A stretch of 64,000 bases of DNA from Rhizophagus clarus. Lineage: Eukaryota > Glomeromycota > Glomeromycetes > Glomerales > Glomeraceae. The stretch's first letter is position 1, and each line of letters starts with the position of its first letter. The position numbers and the translations under genes were made by a program. The notes below the pieces were generated by a model. The model saw nothing but the letters and a program-made list of their open reading frames with translations. It made no database searches and had not been told where the DNA came from. Of the stretch, positions 30,882-40,738 are shown in pieces. Location of the stretch: contig BLAL01000229.1 of assembly GCA_015698045.1 (NCBI GenBank), positions 271,001-335,000 on the forward strand, given 5' to 3'.

Positions 30882-30962
30882 TTTCGTGATATTTTATATA
30901 TGATATATCTTAGGCGAACGAAAAAATAAAATTAATAATTAATATCTAGTCCATCTATGTGA

Positions 30963-32107
30963 TTAGTTTTCATCGAAGAGTTTGAATGCATCTGCCTGAT
31001 CATAAGGTTCCCCCCTTAACCGATAATTTACTATAGTATAGTTTTTTGCTGGGGAGGCATGGTTCTCGAGAGAGTGGCGAAGTGCTTCACTTGCAATAGT
31101 CATGGCCTCTGATAAATTCTTTGCACCATGCGATACGACTGTAAACACTGCCCCTAATTTGCGTAAAGAACTAGGAAGTAGTGGTTTGCCAATTTCAGGA
31201 AGGAACTCATCTTTTTTCAGAAATATATTAAACCATAATGCACCTGGCTTTCCTGGGTCTCTTAACTGCCCGGAAGAAATTGCTTCCTGAATCCATACAA
31301 GCAATTGCTTCGCCCGTTCCTCATTCTTCTCTAGTGATCTGAATACCCGGGGAATATCTTGTTGTCCCCGGTTTTTTGCATACCCAGTTACACCCCATTA
31401 GATATACGCAAGGTTTTAATTTCAGCAGGGCGGATGCAGAGCATTATCATTACATCCGCGAGGGCTTGTAAGTCAGGAGCTTTGGATACATCATACACAT
31501 CCAATCTCTCCTTAACCGATTCTAACGAGAAGTGGTCCGGATAATGGATCCCTTCATCTTCACATTGTTTACTATGCTCCTTTTGGATTTTATTAGCTGA
31601 GCGGGTTATGTCTGGAATCAATGTAGCCGAGATAATTTTTTCTGAGGCTTTGAGGTTTCGCAACTCTCTTCGAAGCCTAGAGATTCGTGATAAACCAGCG
31701 CTAGCATTGGAGGCAGATTCAGCTAAGGTTTTTGCTATGGCTTTAACTTCTACTTCACTAAGATTATCCCGAATGATACGCTGGACCAAATCCCTAATAG
31801 TCTCTTTCGGTGAAATTTGACATGTATTCACTATGTCCGGTTCTGCTTCTTGGGTGATATCGGGAGTATCAGGAGCATTGTGTAAGGCTCCTCCTTTTTT
31901 TCGACCAGCTGTTAGCTTAGGAATTAATGCAAATACCTGTTCTTCGCTAAAGTTGTATCCTTTTTTGAGACGTCGTCGTGCCTGATCCCTCTTAACTTTG
32001 TCCGTTAAAAGAATATCCAATGCCGGTGCGTGCTTACTTAGCTCTTCGATACTCATCTCGGTATTGAGCTCGTTTTCTGTTACATATCTAGTAGCAATAC
32101 CAGCCAT
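30963..32107 (-). CDS. Tyrosine recombinase/integrase, with a one-base frameshift
   Basis: I chose ATG 32107 (MAGIATRYVTENELNTEM), not the longer frame upstream. The N-terminal half is helical and basic (DQARRRLKKGYNFSEEQVFA). The catalytic half shows the tyrosine-recombinase signature: MLCIRPAEIKTL (first Arg), a GYAKNRGQQDIPR hairpin with Lys, SSLRKLGA (the HxxR box, whose His is replaced), EALRHSLENH (Arg-His) and NYTIVNYR with the candidate nucleophile Tyr. The frame breaks at a run of four G's on the coding strand (31393-31396). One more G would make a single 381-residue protein. Such enzymes cut and rejoin DNA at short sites for integration of elements. It lies 159 bp after the primase-helicase gene, so they are likely one element. 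Confidence 0.7.
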
Positions 32108-32265
32108 GTTGTTATTATTTGGTAATATGTAAGATATTTGGTTATACCTAGGTTGTTTGGTATATACTATACGGGAAAGTTCAATTCGAAAAAAATAAAT
32201 AATTATGCTGATAGGCAAAAAATAATAATTCCTTATACCATGCGCCTCTCAGCTCGATATCGAAC

Positions 32266-35200
32266 CTACCATAAGTGACCATTCTCCTGGAGTATGCTTA
32301 TTGTTTTTTTCCATTTCTCATCAGTATCGAGCCACGAGGATGTGACTCCGTCATCTTCAAGAGAACGACGGATTATTTCTTCTCCTATTAATCTTTCCCG
32401 TACTGTCATGTCCATATGTTCTTTGGGATCGTCTTCTGTCTCTATAGCCCAACCACACATTCGTGAATCCATTTCCATTCTATCGCGGAATGTGAGTGTA
32501 TCGAGTCGGTCTTTTTCGGTGATAGTCACGAACTTATCAGGATCTTCACCGAGCTCGACTGCCCTTTTTCTGAGACGCTCTTCTCGCTGAACTCTGGATA
32601 GAAGTATGGCAGACGGTACTTCATTGATAGGCTTAGAAGAATCGGTTGGGGTCTCTTTAGGAGGCAAATTCACCACTTCATTGATAGTCTCGTTAGATTC
32701 GGGAGACTTACTGACTTCGGGCTTATTGATTAGTGACTCAGGCGTTTTGGAAGTCTCAGATGTGCCAGATGTTGAGGCGACCGGAGCACGTGTATCTTCT
32801 GTCACATAGTCGAAAAGTGCCTGAGTCGAATCGTCCTGATTACTGGCCTTCTTATCTTTACTGGTATTAGGTGAAGGCTTATTCTTTCTATCGGCTACTC
32901 TGTTATGGCGCTCTGGCTGAGGCGGGATTATTTTCTGTGGAATAGTTGGTCCCTCTAGGACCGTTTCTGGCACATTGAATATGGGTATGTCTGTAGTCTC
33001 ATTTTCGGGCAAGTCGTCTTGAGGTATATCGGAAAATTCTTCCATATCACCTAGGCCAGATTCACGGAGCTTGGCTACGATCTTGGAGCGGTCAAGTATA
33101 TACTGATATACTCTTACTCCATTATCTCGTGAACGTGTCCGATCAATACTAATTAGTGAAAATTTCTTTCCAGCGACCTTACTAGTTAATGGCTTTTCCC
33201 CATTACATCCGCACCACTCGAGATAATCCTGGTATACTTTTTCACAGCCAAACCTGCTAATCTGGTTTTCAGGCAAAGTTGTAATATAATCAATTATAAA
33301 TCGAATGGGATTGGGAAGTTGCTCTCGCATTGTTTCTATCTTCATCTTAGTTGCAGGAATTTTACCTGGACTCCAATTTGATAAATCACGACTAAGAAGG
33401 TATGACATGACTACTCCCGGTGCATCAGGATGGTCTAAAATATCCCCTAGCCGGTCGAAATATGGTATATTACCTCTACAGCATGCAGAGACATCAAAAC
33501 AGACTATACGAGAATCACCTATGTCTATTTTGAGTGGTGCATCCTGATTGCTTGTAACCATATACCCAGCATAATCATTTATTCGTATAGTTTCGAGGCC
33601 TTTGCGTTCTATAGCTACCATTCGTTCTGTTATAAGTGATTTGAGATGTCCGTTAAATCTATGCCATTCCCCACTAGACATCCCAGTCTCATTCATAACA
33701 ATAAGCTTTCGAGCTTGAATGGCACTATTAAATCGTCCGAGAATTTTTTCCAAATCTGACGTTGCGAAATGGAGGTGTGACCCCAAGACTTTGTCACCAA
33801 TAAAATCAGTAATGATATTTTTCCCGCACTGTTGAAATGTTGATTTAAGAACTAAGATAGTCCGGGGCTTCTTCTCTGGCTTCTGCACTAAATATGCCCA
33901 CCAGTTCCAGATATATTCGTTAAGCCTTTCATCCCCACTACAGATTACATTCTTTACATGCCAAAGAATCGGATCCATAATTTCTTTATTAATTTCTGGC
34001 GCTGGCTTAGCCAAAAATCCTAAGAAAAGGTTAAAGAAATCCGTAGCCGGTTGATGAACGTTTATGGGATATGGAAGGAAATCAAAATCTTCGTAAACTA
34101 TTAGACCTTTAATAACTGCCTGGTCTATTAATGATTTTAACTTTACCGCTTCGCCTCCATATTCGATTATTTTAATCTCAAACTTAGCAATCTTTAGCTC
34201 AGATCCCATACCAAAATAAAGCCCATTTTTCGAATCTTTATGTTTTAATAGCCATATTGGTTTATCTTTTGGAATATGGGCAACCGTTGCCTGGATAGCT
34301 TCATAAACTTCAGCACGAGAGAATTTCTTACCCGAAGTACACATACGTATTAAATTCCACCATACAAAACGATCATTCGGGTTTGAAATACTAGATTGCT
34401 CTAATCTTACTGGAGCTGGAAGGTTTTTTTCTCGGCTCAAAGCTGTCTCACTAGGAGCAAGTTTTATTGAAGGCTTTCTTGATCCTGCTGGCTTTTCCTG
34501 GTCTGCACGATAGCAGTGAAAACTGTAAGATTTTTTATTTCGAATAATATATGCATTTTCATTTGTATGTTCCCGGTCACATAATGAACAATATGATGGG
34601 CTCATACGTTTGAGAGGAAAAATATCAGGAGTACTTTCTGATGGATATGAGAGGTTAAATCCTTCAATGCTAGCCTCTTTGAGCAATTTCTCAACCAATT
34701 CTAATTCGACTTCTGTTGCATCAACGCCCATACTACTATGATTTATACTTTCTGACTTCGGAACGACTAAGAAAGGACTGTTCTCGATGATTTCTGATTC
34801 ATCGTTAGGTGGGCGGATCATGAAGTCGAAGATAGATCCATCTTTTGGACAAATAGCTTTTTTCACACGAATGTGTTCTCCAGTCTCTTCAATGAATTTG
34901 GGCGATCCAAGTATTCGCAAGGAAAATGATCGTTTGTTTGCAATGTTATCAATAATACTATTTGCCTGTAGAGCTACCGGAAGTTTCTTACGAACAAGCT
35001 CAGTAAATACTGCAACCTGAGCAATATTTGGAAGTCTCTTACCAAAAGTCGAGATATGGTAAGACATTTTTTTCGCATCACTACTGCTAGCAATGGTCAT
35101 AGTTTTAGGATCCCATTTCGGGAATACCTCCAAACATGTTTTTCTAAACGCAAGAATAAGTGAATCTAGTACCTCTTTACCTGTAAGCTTAGGTTTGATG

Positions 35201-35466
35201 GAATCATATACCTTTCGTGGTAGATCAAAATCTATAATAGGCCGGAGTGGCTCATCTCCATCAATGAATTCGTGTAAGGAATGGCCTTCACGGTCTGAGA
35301 GTATGGCTTCTATTTTATCCGCATTGTCTGCGCCAAGGAAATGTCTTGGTTTAACACTATCATCACGAATTTTATATAGAGATGCACCTATATTGGAGGC
35401 TTTGAACCCACAATAGTAGGGGGCGGGGGCGTCGAGGAACTCTGAAAGCGAGGATTGTTCGGTCAT
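32266..35466 (-). CDS. Primase-polymerase fused to an SF3-type (DUF5906/D5-like) helicase
   Basis: I chose ATG 35466 (MTEQSSLSEF); the longer frame upstream overlaps another gene. The product is 1066 residues in one exon. Primase part (AEP/UL52-like): IIDFD at 77-81 (metal-binding acids), MSYHIST with H137, then RSFSLRILGSP near 180-188. A zinc site follows: YCSLCDREH...FHC (C293, C296, H300, C318). Helicase part: Walker A-like FQQCGKN (K549; Asn where Ser/Thr is usual), Walker B KLIVMNE (E593), sensor MVTSNQ (636-641), Arg653 in DSRIV. Residues 900-1000 are Pro/Ser/Glu-rich and disordered. Such fusions start and drive replication of viruses, Polinton-like viruses, plasmids and satellites. 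The element would carry its own replication start protein. The frame is fully open, so it is probably young or under selection. Confidence 0.78.
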   Translation of the reverse strand: MTEQSSLSEFLDAPAPYYCGFKASNIGASLYKIRDDSVKPRHFLGADNADKIEAILSDREGHSLHEFIDGDEPLRPIIDFDLPRKVYDSIKPKLTGKEVLDSLILAFRKTCLEVFPKWDPKTMTIASSSDAKKMSYHISTFGKRLPNIAQVAVFTELVRKKLPVALQANSIIDNIANKRSFSLRILGSPKFIEETGEHIRVKKAICPKDGSIFDFMIRPPNDESEIIENSPFLVVPKSESINHSSMGVDATEVELELVEKLLKEASIEGFNLSYPSESTPDIFPLKRMSPSYCSLCDREHTNENAYIIRNKKSYSFHCYRADQEKPAGSRKPSIKLAPSETALSREKNLPAPVRLEQSSISNPNDRFVWWNLIRMCTSGKKFSRAEVYEAIQATVAHIPKDKPIWLLKHKDSKNGLYFGMGSELKIAKFEIKIIEYGGEAVKLKSLIDQAVIKGLIVYEDFDFLPYPINVHQPATDFFNLFLGFLAKPAPEINKEIMDPILWHVKNVICSGDERLNEYIWNWWAYLVQKPEKKPRTILVLKSTFQQCGKNIITDFIGDKVLGSHLHFATSDLEKILGRFNSAIQARKLIVMNETGMSSGEWHRFNGHLKSLITERMVAIERKGLETIRINDYAGYMVTSNQDAPLKIDIGDSRIVCFDVSACCRGNIPYFDRLGDILDHPDAPGVVMSYLLSRDLSNWSPGKIPATKMKIETMREQLPNPIRFIIDYITTLPENQISRFGCEKVYQDYLEWCGCNGEKPLTSKVAGKKFSLISIDRTRSRDNGVRVYQYILDRSKIVAKLRESGLGDMEEFSDIPQDDLPENETTDIPIFNVPETVLEGPTIPQKIIPPQPERHNRVADRKNKPSPNTSKDKKASNQDDSTQALFDYVTEDTRAPVASTSGTSETSKTPESLINKPEVSKSPESNETINEVVNLPPKETPTDSSKPINEVPSAILLSRVQREERLRKRAVELGEDPDKFVTITEKDRLDTLTFRDRMEMDSRMCGWAIETEDDPKEHMDMTVRERLIGEEIIRRSLEDDGVTSSWLDTDEKWKKTISILQENGHLW

Positions 35467-35489
35467 AGTAAAAATTTCAGATATGTTGT

Positions 35490-35525
35490 CTAGTATACCC
35501 TTTCGGTATAATACCCCAACAAAAA
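35490..35525. promoter_or_regulatory. Palindromic GGTATTATACC near the primase-helicase start
   Basis: Read on the minus strand, GGGTATTATACCGAAAGGGT followed by ATAC lies 25-55 bases before the ATG. GGTAT/ATACC words also precede the recombinase gene (ATACCAAACAACCTAGGTAT). It could be an operator or replication-protein site; only the repeated words are observed. Confidence 0.3.
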
Positions 35526-35576
35526 AGTTTAAAATAAAAATAAATAATATTATAGACATCAAAAGATTAACCGAGA

Positions 35577-35895
35577 ATAATATCAAATAGGAAGTAAATA
35601 CATTTGCCATTATCTCTCCGATGAAGGGATTGTCTGTGGAGGTGGAAGTACGCGACCAGAAGGATGTAGTATTCACTGGAAAAGGCGCCAGCGAGCTCTA
35701 TGCAAACAAGATGGGTGTATAAGACCGACAGCATCGAAATATGGATTTTGTAATTTGCATGTAAATAAGTGCCATTCAAAAGCACGTTATCACCGGAAGA
35801 AATTGGATAAGATGTTTCAGGACTGGCAGACTTCAGAGGCATTAGGAGAGGCTCTCGATAGAATGAAAATGCCTAATGCTATAGGTTGGCCCTAA
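35577..35895 (+). CDS. Small Cys/His-rich zinc-cluster protein or exon
   Basis: A plus-strand frame without an ATG (it opens after a stop at about 35574) encodes about 105 residues: ICHYLSDEGIVCGGGSTRPE, GCSIHWKRRQRALCKQDGC, then YGFCNLHVNKCHSKARYHRK, ending MKMPNAIGWP. The repeated spacing C-x4-C-x7-FC-x2-H resembles zinc knuckles of plant WRKY-associated and DNA-binding proteins. It is head-to-head with the primase-helicase gene, whose true start lies outside it. The missing ATG suggests a spliced exon or a 5'-broken gene. It may regulate or bind the element. Confidence 0.45.
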
Positions 35896-36002
35896 TGACT
35901 TATCAAAAATTTGGCCCCATGAAAAATTTATAGGGGCGGCAAAAAAACTTAACAAGGACGCTAGAAGTATCTTTTTTGACGATATTGGAACTCTGGAAAG
36001 GG

Positions 36003-36235
36003 ATTTTTACTACCCGTCCCTATGTCCCTATGAGTCCCTATGAATTTTCGAACTCTTTACCTTTTTTTTTTATTTTTATACCATACATCGATCATATATC
36101 AATTATATCAATTATATCAACCATATACATGACTATATTTACCTATAAGAATACCATAGGAAAGTCGAATTTTTTTCCTAGAACTTTTATATTTCATAGG
36201 GACTCATAGGGACATAGGGACAAGTAATAAAGAAC
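36003..36235. mobile_element. Inverted-repeat element (MITE-like)
   Basis: A perfect 29-bp inverted repeat, beginning GTCCCTATGTCCCTATGAG on the left (36016-36044) and ending in its complement on the right (36193-36221), encloses 148 bp without a gene. Weaker similarity continues outward (TTTTTACTAC against TTTATTACTT). A second smaller set of GTCCCTATAAG/TCATAGGGACG repeats lies at 36265-36340. Confidence 0.65.
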
Positions 36236-36344
36236 TCAATAAATCAAGCTAAGAAGCCCAAAAATGATATCGAGATTGTCCCTATAAGCGTCCCTATGAA
36301 TTTTTCTTATAGGGACGGAGAATTTTCATAGGGACGCTCAAAAA

Positions 36345-36660
36345 AAAAAATAGCATACACATTGCCTCAACCCGATTTAAACCATGATTGGACCTCGAAA
36401 GTGCTTACAACATCCCGCAAATAGAAAAGGGAGGCAACCGGGGGTACCATAGGTACCGCATACAAAAAATGAGTAATGCATATATATTGGGTTGAGAGAA
36501 GGTTGCGAGAAAGTGACAGGGAAGTGCCCAGAACTGAAGGCGCAGTAAATTAACAATCATTTCGGCCAGCACTATTCCATAATTTCGGCTAGATCTTTGG
36601 ACAAAATAACTCGAAATCCAAACCGGCAGATCGGATCTGCATGACAGTTGACAGATGATC
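36345..36660. repeat. Direct repeat, copy 1
   Basis: AATAGCATACACATT, TTTAAACCATGATTGGACCT, GTGCCCAGAACTGAAGG and ACTATTCCATAATTTCGGC occur in this order. The same order returns at about 37700-37880, and the last part again at 38090-38175. Confidence 0.7.
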
Positions 36661-36878
36661 CTCAAATTGCAACTACTTCGGGAAATGGATTTTCAGCGAA
36701 ATGTCACCAGATACCATGTGAAATTCACATTAATAAAGATTTCTTATACTGTAAATGAAATAAAATAAGAATTCCATTTTTAATTCAATTAAAAATAAGA
36801 CTTTTATAGTACTTTCATGAATAAAATGAGACTTTATGAAAAAAAAAGGAAGATTAAAACAGATAATTTTTTTACAGA

Positions 36879-36890
36879 ATATATAAATAA
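36879..36890 (+). promoter_or_regulatory. TATA-like box of the secreted-protein gene
   Basis: ATATATAAATAA lies about 32-43 bases before the ATG at 36922. Confidence 0.45.
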
Positions 36891-36921
36891 GCATACTGGA
36901 AACATATAAACCGTATCCATC

Positions 36922-37401
36922 ATGAATCAAAAGTACTTTATTATTTCATTCACTTTGCTTGTATTTTTTTTCCTTACAAATGTTGAAAAATCTCTCGGGT
37001 GTCATCCTAGTGGAGAAGGCGATGAAGGCGCACCCCACTATCCTGAAATTACCAATGCCTCTTTTACAAGTGGAGAACTCACAATTACAATTCAAACTTG
37101 GGAAGGACGTACACCAACACAAGCACTCGGCCACTATACTTTCCACGCTGATAGTGGTGTTGAATGGAGATTTTTAAAGAATCCTCAGTTTGTTCAAGGT
37201 CATCATTGTGATATAGATGGTAATGAGGTTAATCCATACACGGAAACCAGGTCATTTGATGCTTCTCAAACACCTTCTAATACCTGGTTTGATATTTGGG
37301 TTTCAGTATATACTAATTGTTACCATGTGGAATTTGGTTCTAGTGAAGTAGGCTGTTTATCTTTTGATATACATTATCGAGGCTGGCAACCTCCTCTTTA
37401 A
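36922..37401 (+). CDS. Small secreted protein, candidate effector
   Basis: The product has 159 residues. The N-terminus is a clear signal peptide (MNQKYFIISFTLLVFFFLTN, then VEKSLG), with cleavage likely before CHPSGEGDEG. The mature part of about 130 residues has four cysteines (Cys of SLGC, GHHC, YTNC and EVGC), enough for two disulfides, and alternating strand-like segments (GELTITIQTWEG, YHVEFGSSEVGCLSFDIHYR), suggesting a beta-sandwich. No family is recognised. It is intact and intronless, has a TATA-like box, and is enclosed by two direct repeats in a gene-poor, repeat-rich stretch, a usual setting for lineage-specific effectors. Function unknown; the secretion call is good. Confidence 0.75.
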   Translation: MNQKYFIISFTLLVFFFLTNVEKSLGCHPSGEGDEGAPHYPEITNASFTSGELTITIQTWEGRTPTQALGHYTFHADSGVEWRFLKNPQFVQGHHCDIDGNEVNPYTETRSFDASQTPSNTWFDIWVSVYTNCYHVEFGSSEVGCLSFDIHYRGWQPPL

Positions 37402-37689
37402 ATTATTGTAACAGATTGAAACTGATAATTTCGATGTAGTCTGCCCTTTTTACAAATTAGCGTTTTATTGCTTCAATTCCCTTCTATTTGATTTCTACTT
37501 TAGTAATTTTTGTTTTGTTGTATTTCATTTATTTGTACCTTTTTTATTTTATTAATAAACACCGAAAAAGGCATACAAGGGTGTCACTAAAAGCGTCACT
37601 AAGAGCGTCACTAACAAATTTTCTTGGTAACGGCATACATATAAGATGGATTCAATTTTTTTTTCCTATAACTTTACTTTTACTAAGGA

Positions 37690-38330
37690 CACTAGGGACA
37701 CTCAAAATAGCATACACATTATCTCCGATCCAGTTTAAACCATGATCGGACCTCGGAAGTGCCCAGAACTGAAGGTGCAGAATAATAACAATAATGTCGG
37801 CCAGTACCAGTACTATTCCATAAATTCGGCCAGATTTTTGAACATAATAACTCGGCATCCAAACTGGCATATGGAACTGGTGAACTAATAAAACTACATG
37901 CCAGTTACAGGATACTACCAGGACACTATCATGGTGCCAAGTTGGATCCTAAAATCGTATATCCAAAAAATCGGCCAGGTTAGCTTTATCATAATATCGG
38001 CCAAAATTAGTAATACTATATGGCAGAGGGTGTTCTGGCCCGGAACAGTATCACGTGACCATAGCGCAGTAAGGCGCAGTCTATTTTTGCTTAATTTTGG
38101 CCAATACTATTCTACAATTCCGGCCAGAACTTTGGACATAATAATTCGGCACCCAAGCTGGCATAAAACTGGCAAAATAATAGAACCTTTCTAGCTCCCT
38201 GCCAGTTCCACGACAGTTCCACGATAGTTCCATGACACCATCAGGTCACTACCATGGCGCCAAGTTGGAACCTCAAATTACATGCCCAAAAGATCAGCCG
38301 AAATTATGGTATAGTGCCGGCCGAAATTAA
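37690..38330. repeat. Direct repeat copies 2 and 3
   Basis: Copy 2 (about 37700-37880) follows copy 1 over its whole length. Copy 3 (about 38085-38180) has only the ACTATTCTACAATTCCGGCC part and the AATAATTCGGCACCCAAGCT part. Nearby CCAGTTCCACGACAGTTCCA words are short tandem repeats. No gene. Confidence 0.65.
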
Positions 38331-38609
38331 TCGCAGATTTACTGTGCCACCCGACGTGATATTTTTTTATCATATTTTGGCATTCTGGCAGGCAACAAAA
38401 TAGGTAAAAAAGGAAAACACCCCCGAATCCTTAACAGGTAACCAAAAAGATACAGAATGGCAGAAATTTTGTCATAAAACTTAGAATCCAAATAATTGCA
38501 GACAGGTCGGACCTCCAACATAGAATTCAACAACCAATCAACCGTAGAACCCAAATATGATAAATTATATTAGAAAACGATTATTGGTGCACAGAACTAA
38601 ATAAAAATA

Positions 38610-38990
38610 GGTACATTTCAATTATTTAGTAATAGTAATATTTAGGTTATTTAATCACATGATCACAAATAATAAATGGGAAAAAGCTAAAGAAAAGCAA
38701 ATTCAAAGGGAAGGAATATAGTAAGAAAAATAACTAGGAATACAAAATTGTCACAAACAGGTTATTTAGTTAGATTATTTAATCACATTTAGGTTATTAA
38801 CTTTAGATTATTTAGATATATTTAAATTATTTAGATATAGTTAGATTATTTAGTTATATTTAGATTATTTATAGTCATACTTAGATTATTTAGTTATAGT
38901 TAGATTATTTTATTACTAAATAACCTAGTCTAAGCCGTTTATGACTAAATAATATAATTATATTATTTAGTCATAAATGGCTACTGATGT
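38610..38990. repeat. TTAGATTATTTAG tandem words
   Basis: About ten variants of TTATTTAGATATAGTTAGAT. No gene. Confidence 0.6.
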
Positions 38991-38994
38991 TGAA

Positions 38995-39560
38995 TAATCA
39001 AAGAAACGTTTTTTTTATTAAATTGTATATGAAAAAACGTTTCGCATCGTTCTTTCATTAATCTATTAAAAAACGTTGTGAAATGTTTTTTTTAACTAAA
39101 TTGTATATGAAAAAACATTTTGCAACATTTTTCATTAATCTATTAAAAAAACGTTGCAAAACGTTTTTTTAACTAAATTGTATATGAAAAAATGTTTCAT
39201 AATATTCATTAATCTATTATAAAATGTTGTGAAATGTTTTTTTTAACTAAATTGTATATGAAAAAACATTTTGCAACGTTTTTTTATTAATCTATTTAAA
39301 AAAATGTTGCGAAACATTTTTTTTATTAAATCTTATATGAAAAAACTTTTCGCAACATTTTTCATTAATCTATTAAAAAAATGTTGCGAAACATATTTTT
39401 TTAACTAAATTGTATATAAAAAAACATTTCGCAACGTTCTTTCATTAATCTATTAAAAAAAATGTTGCGAAATGTTTTTTTTAACTAAATTGTATATGAA
39501 AAAACGTTTTGCAACATTTTTCATTAGATAAAAACGCTGCGAAGCGTTTTTTTAATTAAA
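38995..39560. repeat. Tandem repeat of about 80 bp with AAAACGTTT words
   Basis: Seven or so copies carry TTTTAACTAAATTGTATATG, then AAAAAACGTTTCGCAACG, then TTCATTAATCTATTAAAAAA, then CGTTGCGAAACG. The CGTTGCGAAACG and CGTTTCGCAACG parts are complementary, so every unit can form a hairpin. Confidence 0.8.
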
Positions 39561-39900
39561 TGTTTTAAAAAAAACGTTTTTGGCATTTTTTTAATTAAAC
39601 GCTTAAAAAAAATGTCTTTTTTTAAAAAAAATAATGTTCTTTAGCGTTTTTTTAATTAAACGCTTAAAAAAGTTTTTTTTAATTAAACGCTTAAAAAAGT
39701 TTTTTTTAATTAAACGCTTAAAAAAGTTTTTTTTAATTAAACGTTTAAAATAACGTTTTTAAGCCTTTTTTTAATTAAACGTTTAAAAATAACATTTTTT
39801 TTACGTTTTTTTTAACTAAATTGTATATGAAAAAACGTTTTAAAAAAAATGTTTTTAGCGTTTTTTAATTAAACGCTTAAAAAAAATGTCTTTTTTTAAA
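39561..39900. repeat. AATTAAACGCTTAAAAAA tandem repeat
   Basis: Units of 20-40 bp (TTTTTTTAATTAAACGCTTA) recur. The stretch after 39900 is rich in GCAATT words. No gene. Confidence 0.7.
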
Positions 39901-40738
39901 AAAAATCTGCAATTACGCAATTCTGCAATGTTTCCACAATTGAATTGCGGTATTAGCGACTCTTTGTGGTATTGCAAAATATTTTCAGAATTGTGAACAA
40001 TTGCGGGTTGCGGAATTGCAGAAATTTAGACTTTGAAATCTGCAATGTTCCGCAATATCGCAAATCGCAATTATTCCGCAATTACCTATTTGCGGCACCA
40101 TTCTTATTAATAGTATATTTAATTTATATTAACGCTATATTTAATGCATATTAACGGTATATTCAATTCATATTAACATTATATTTAATGCATATTAATG
40201 TTATATTTAACATGCGGTAATAATATATTAAAATCAGTGTTGTCACAGAACAATGTTCAGGACAGGTTATACAAAAAAGAAATGATAATCCCTCAAAATT
40301 TTATTATGATAACCTATTTCGTTACTCAACAAAAATATTTTAATATCTATTACACATAAATATATATAATTTTTGTAGAGTTTTTCAAATTACAAAAGAG
40401 TACAGACAGTGCGCGAACATGTCTGGGATAGCCAAAAAAAGTCGCAAACATCAGAAATATATAACACTGATTAAAGTTATATTTAATGAATAGTAAAGTT
40501 GTATTTAATATATGTAAAAGTTATATTTACTGTATCATAATATTGTATCCAATATATATTAAAGTTATATTAAACGTATATTAAAATTAAAGATAATTTG
40601 TATTTTTAATGTCGCAAATAAATTGTAACATGTTTTACAAACTTTAAGAAAAATGAAATGTTCTATTCTAAATCCAAATATATGCAAATCGAGTGTTCTA
40701 AATTGTAAATAAAATGAAAATTTTTCTATGAACAGTAG

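Noticed and set aside
35467..35676. Upstream 70-codon extension of the primase-helicase frame
   Set aside because: It overlaps the plus-strand Cys/His-cluster frame and is hydrophobic by chance; MTEQSS at 35466 is the better start.
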